This document shows, piece by piece, positions 62,511 through 64,000 of a DNA stretch of 64,000 nucleotides. The notes below the pieces were generated by a model that ran no database searches, was not told the DNA's origin, and worked only from the letters and a program-made list of their open reading frames with translations. This DNA comes from Lentzea californiensis (GTDB lineage: Bacteria; Actinomycetota; Actinomycetes; Mycobacteriales; Pseudonocardiaceae). The DNA lies in assembly GCF_024648825.1 (NCBI RefSeq), contig NZ_JANBBE010000011.1:248001-312000 (forward strand), given 5' to 3'. The first letter of the stretch is position 1; each line of letters begins with the position of its first letter. The position numbers and the translations under genes were made by a program.

Positions 62511-63354
62511 GACCGCCCTCCTCGTGCGTCGTGAGCGTGAACTCCGCGGTGCGGACCTGGTCCTCGTGCTGGAAGTCCAGGAACAGCCGGTACCTGCCGG
62601 CCGTCGGGACCTCGACCGCGAACTTCACCTGGTCGCTCTCCTCCGGGTGCACGTGCAGGTACGCCAGGTCGGACGCGCGCAGCGCGACCAGGTGTCCCTT
62701 GGCGCCCAGGTAGTTCTGCAGATCCGTCACCGGTCTGCCGTTCTTGCTGATCTCGATGGTGACGGTCGACGCCTTGCCCGGGTTGAGCTCACCCGTGAGG
62801 GATACCTCGTAGCCGTCTGCGGTGAACGTGCGGCTGTCGGCGTAGGTCTTCGGGCGGTAGTCGCCTGGTGTGTGGACGTCCGCGCCCAGGGTGGTCTTGG
62901 GGCCGTCCTCCGGCTTGAAGTCGGCGAACACCCGGTAGCTGCCTGCGTCGGGGAGGCCCAGGGGGATCGACCACGTGCCGTCCGGTGCCATTTCAGGGTG
63001 GACGTGCTGGAAGTTCGAGCCGTCGCGGCGGACCACGATCAGGTGCAGGCGCTTCTCGTGTTCGACCTCGAACTTCGTCGCCGGCTGACCGTCCGGGCCT
63101 TCTATGTGGAAGGCCAGCGACTTGTTCTCGTTCAGGCGCAGGGTGTAGCCGTTGTCTGAAACGGACAGTCCTGGTGGGATCTTGACCGGGGTCACCTCGT
63201 GGCCGCCGTGTGTGGTTTCGTCGCCGTGCGTGGCTTCCTCGCTGTGGGCCGCGGGTGTTTCCGGTGGTCCGGTTGCGGCGCCTGCCGCCCAGGTTGCGCC
63301 GAACACCACTGCCAGTGTCGCGGTGTAGAGCGCGACCTTGTATCCGGTCTTCAC
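62500..63354 (-). CDS. His-rich secreted copper-operon protein
   Basis: The 284-residue protein has an N-terminal anchor or signal ('[23 protein letters not shown]') and a His/Glu-rich stretch ('[17 protein letters not shown]'). Two similar beta-sandwich units each contain '[20 protein letters not shown]' or '[16 protein letters not shown]', and the tail is 'EEGGHGH'. The HVHP pairs suggest metal binding in the extracytoplasmic space. It overlaps the 17-codon ORF upstream by four bases and copA downstream by 11. Confidence 0.8.
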
Positions 63355-63404
63355 TGGTCAGCCCGCCAGTTCGTCGCGCTGGCGGTGTGGACGGACTCGG
63401 TCAT
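63351..63404 (-). CDS. Seventeen-residue coupled ORF in the copper operon
   Basis: ATG 63404 has GAGGAA upstream; the frame reads [17 protein letters not shown] and its TGA overlaps the GTG start of the His-rich protein (GTGA). It could be a leader peptide that controls translation of the next gene or a remnant. It lies 26 bases after the csoR stop. Confidence 0.4.
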   Translation of the reverse strand: MTESVHTASATNWRADQ

Positions 63405-63429
63405 GGTCGTATTCCTCGCAGGTCGCGGG

Positions 63430-63711
63430 TTAGGAGCGGACCAGGCGGGCGATGGCGTCGCTTGCCTCCGCGATCTTCGCGTCGGCTGTGGTGCCGCCCT
63501 CGGTCATGGCCTGGCTCACGCAGTGCTTGAGGTGCTCGTCGAGCAGCCCCAGTGAGACTGCCTGCAACGCCCTGGTGGCCGCGGAGATCTGGGTGAGCAC
63601 GTCTATGCAGTACTCGTCCTGGTCGATCATCCGTTGCAAGCCGCGGACCTGGCCTTCGATTCTGCGTAGGCGGCGCAGGTGGGCGTCTTTCGTGGTGGCG
63701 TAGCCGTGCAT
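63430..63711 (-). CDS. csoR: Copper-sensing repressor CsoR
   Basis: The 93-residue protein is a DUF156 four-helix regulator: 'HLRRLRRIEGQVRGLQRMIDQDEYCIDVLTQISAATRALQAVSLGLLDEHLKHCV' (in parts). The copper ligands are Cys35, His60 and Cys64, with the C-x24-H-x3-C spacing of M. tuberculosis CsoR. It leaves DNA when Cu(I) binds, opening the operon. ATG 63711 has GGAG at the right distance; ATG 63732 lacks a ribosome site. Confidence 0.92.
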   Translation of the reverse strand: MHGYATTKDAHLRRLRRIEGQVRGLQRMIDQDEYCIDVLTQISAATRALQAVSLGLLDEHLKHCVSQAMTEGGTTADAKIAEASDAIARLVRS

Positions 63712-63776
63712 GTCTCGCTCCGTTCCTGCCATCGCTCGGCCGGGTGGTTGTCCGGGGGTGCGGTGGGCTCGTCACA

Positions 63777-63807
63777 TTTATACCCTAGGGGGGTATGGGT
63801 ATGTCAA
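63777..63807 (-). promoter_or_regulatory. csoR operon promoter with CsoR box
   Basis: On the minus strand TTGACA (63807-63802) and TATAAA (63782-63777) are 19 bases apart (18 for GTATAA). Between them lies TACCCATACCCCCCTAGGG, the pseudo-palindromic C/G-tract typical of CsoR operators. Confidence 0.8.
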
Positions 63808-63810
63808 AGG

Positions 63811-64000
63811 TGCGGGCGGTGCGCGACTCTTGTGGGTGGTCACCTTGCGGGCAGCGGGCTTGCGGTTGCGTGCGTTTTCCTGGGGCTCTGCCCCAGACCC
63901 CGGCAATCTGATCGGGGGGTGACGCCGTGGGTGGGTTGATGGCACGCCTGTTGCGTTGAGGGTGCGTTGTGGCGGTGGGGTCTCGTCACGAGCCGCACCA
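63811..64000. other. Non-coding stretch at the window end
   Basis: No gene I can support. CTGGGGC-TCT-GCCCCAG (about 63880-63896) is a 7-bp stem followed by ACCCC, a motif type that is repeated in many actinomycete genomes. It may end a plus-strand gene whose start is not visible. Confidence 0.4.

Overview
The window reads as chromosomal DNA of a high-GC, mycelial-type actinomycete. Codon use is strongly GC3-biased, GTG and TTG starts are common, and the gene set fits the Pseudonocardiales (Lentzea, Saccharothrix or Amycolatopsis type): large LuxR-ATPase regulators, an ECF41 sigma factor, an EphD-like fusion, and many secreted hydrolases. That placement is inference. I saw no rRNA, tRNA, CRISPR array, transposase gene or prophage, and the region behaves like an accessory chromosome arm.

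Layout. Bases 1-6100 hold a truncated beta-lactamase-fold hydrolase, a MerR regulator, a MycE/TylE-like methyltransferase, a secreted DUF5829-like protein and a LuxR-ATPase regulator. Bases 6200-9900 hold a Tat-exported dehalogenase-fold hydrolase, an M28 peptidase and a membrane/YbaB-like fusion. The peptidase gene is bracketed by two full-length 79-bp-arm foldback hairpins. Bases 10000-19830 hold a PepSY pair, small regulators with their targets, a frameshifted nucleotidyltransferase, adenosine deaminase, an SGNH lipase, AraC and STAS proteins and a secreted esterase. A third, different foldback follows and abuts a decapitated macro-domain gene.

Bases 20355-28700 form a sugar system: a LacI repressor, a YtfQRT/YjfF-like ABC importer with overlapping genes, and a secreted family 2 glycosidase carrying two arabinofuranose-binding (AbfB/CBM42) modules. 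Bases 28700-46800 carry assorted metabolic and secreted genes: FAD reductase, polysaccharide lyase, RidA/HxlR/NmrA, a truncated XRE-ATPase, subtilisin with tandem repeats, GDPD-like, LLM, an orphan catC with a catB stump, ECF41 with its oxidoreductase partner, and a second LuxR-ATPase. Bases 46900-49300 are a VOC-FAD-VOC operon, followed by an LRR gene split by an amber codon.

Bases 51300-58300 hold a quinone oxidoreductase, a carboxylesterase, a TPR protein and a TetR-controlled divergent operon (PF10118-like diiron protein, ferredoxin-type reductase, EphD-like fusion). Bases 59400-63800 end with an SGNH lipoprotein and a CsoR-regulated copper operon: csoR, a 17-codon ORF, a His-rich secreted protein and copA.

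The strongest unexpected signal is the pair of related 163/164-nt hairpins at 7182-7344 and 8731-8894. In both, every near-miss pair on the plus strand is G-T (25 in total) and none is A-C. This points to pairing kept as single-stranded DNA or RNA of one defined strand. Each element ends inside a neighbouring gene's stop codon.
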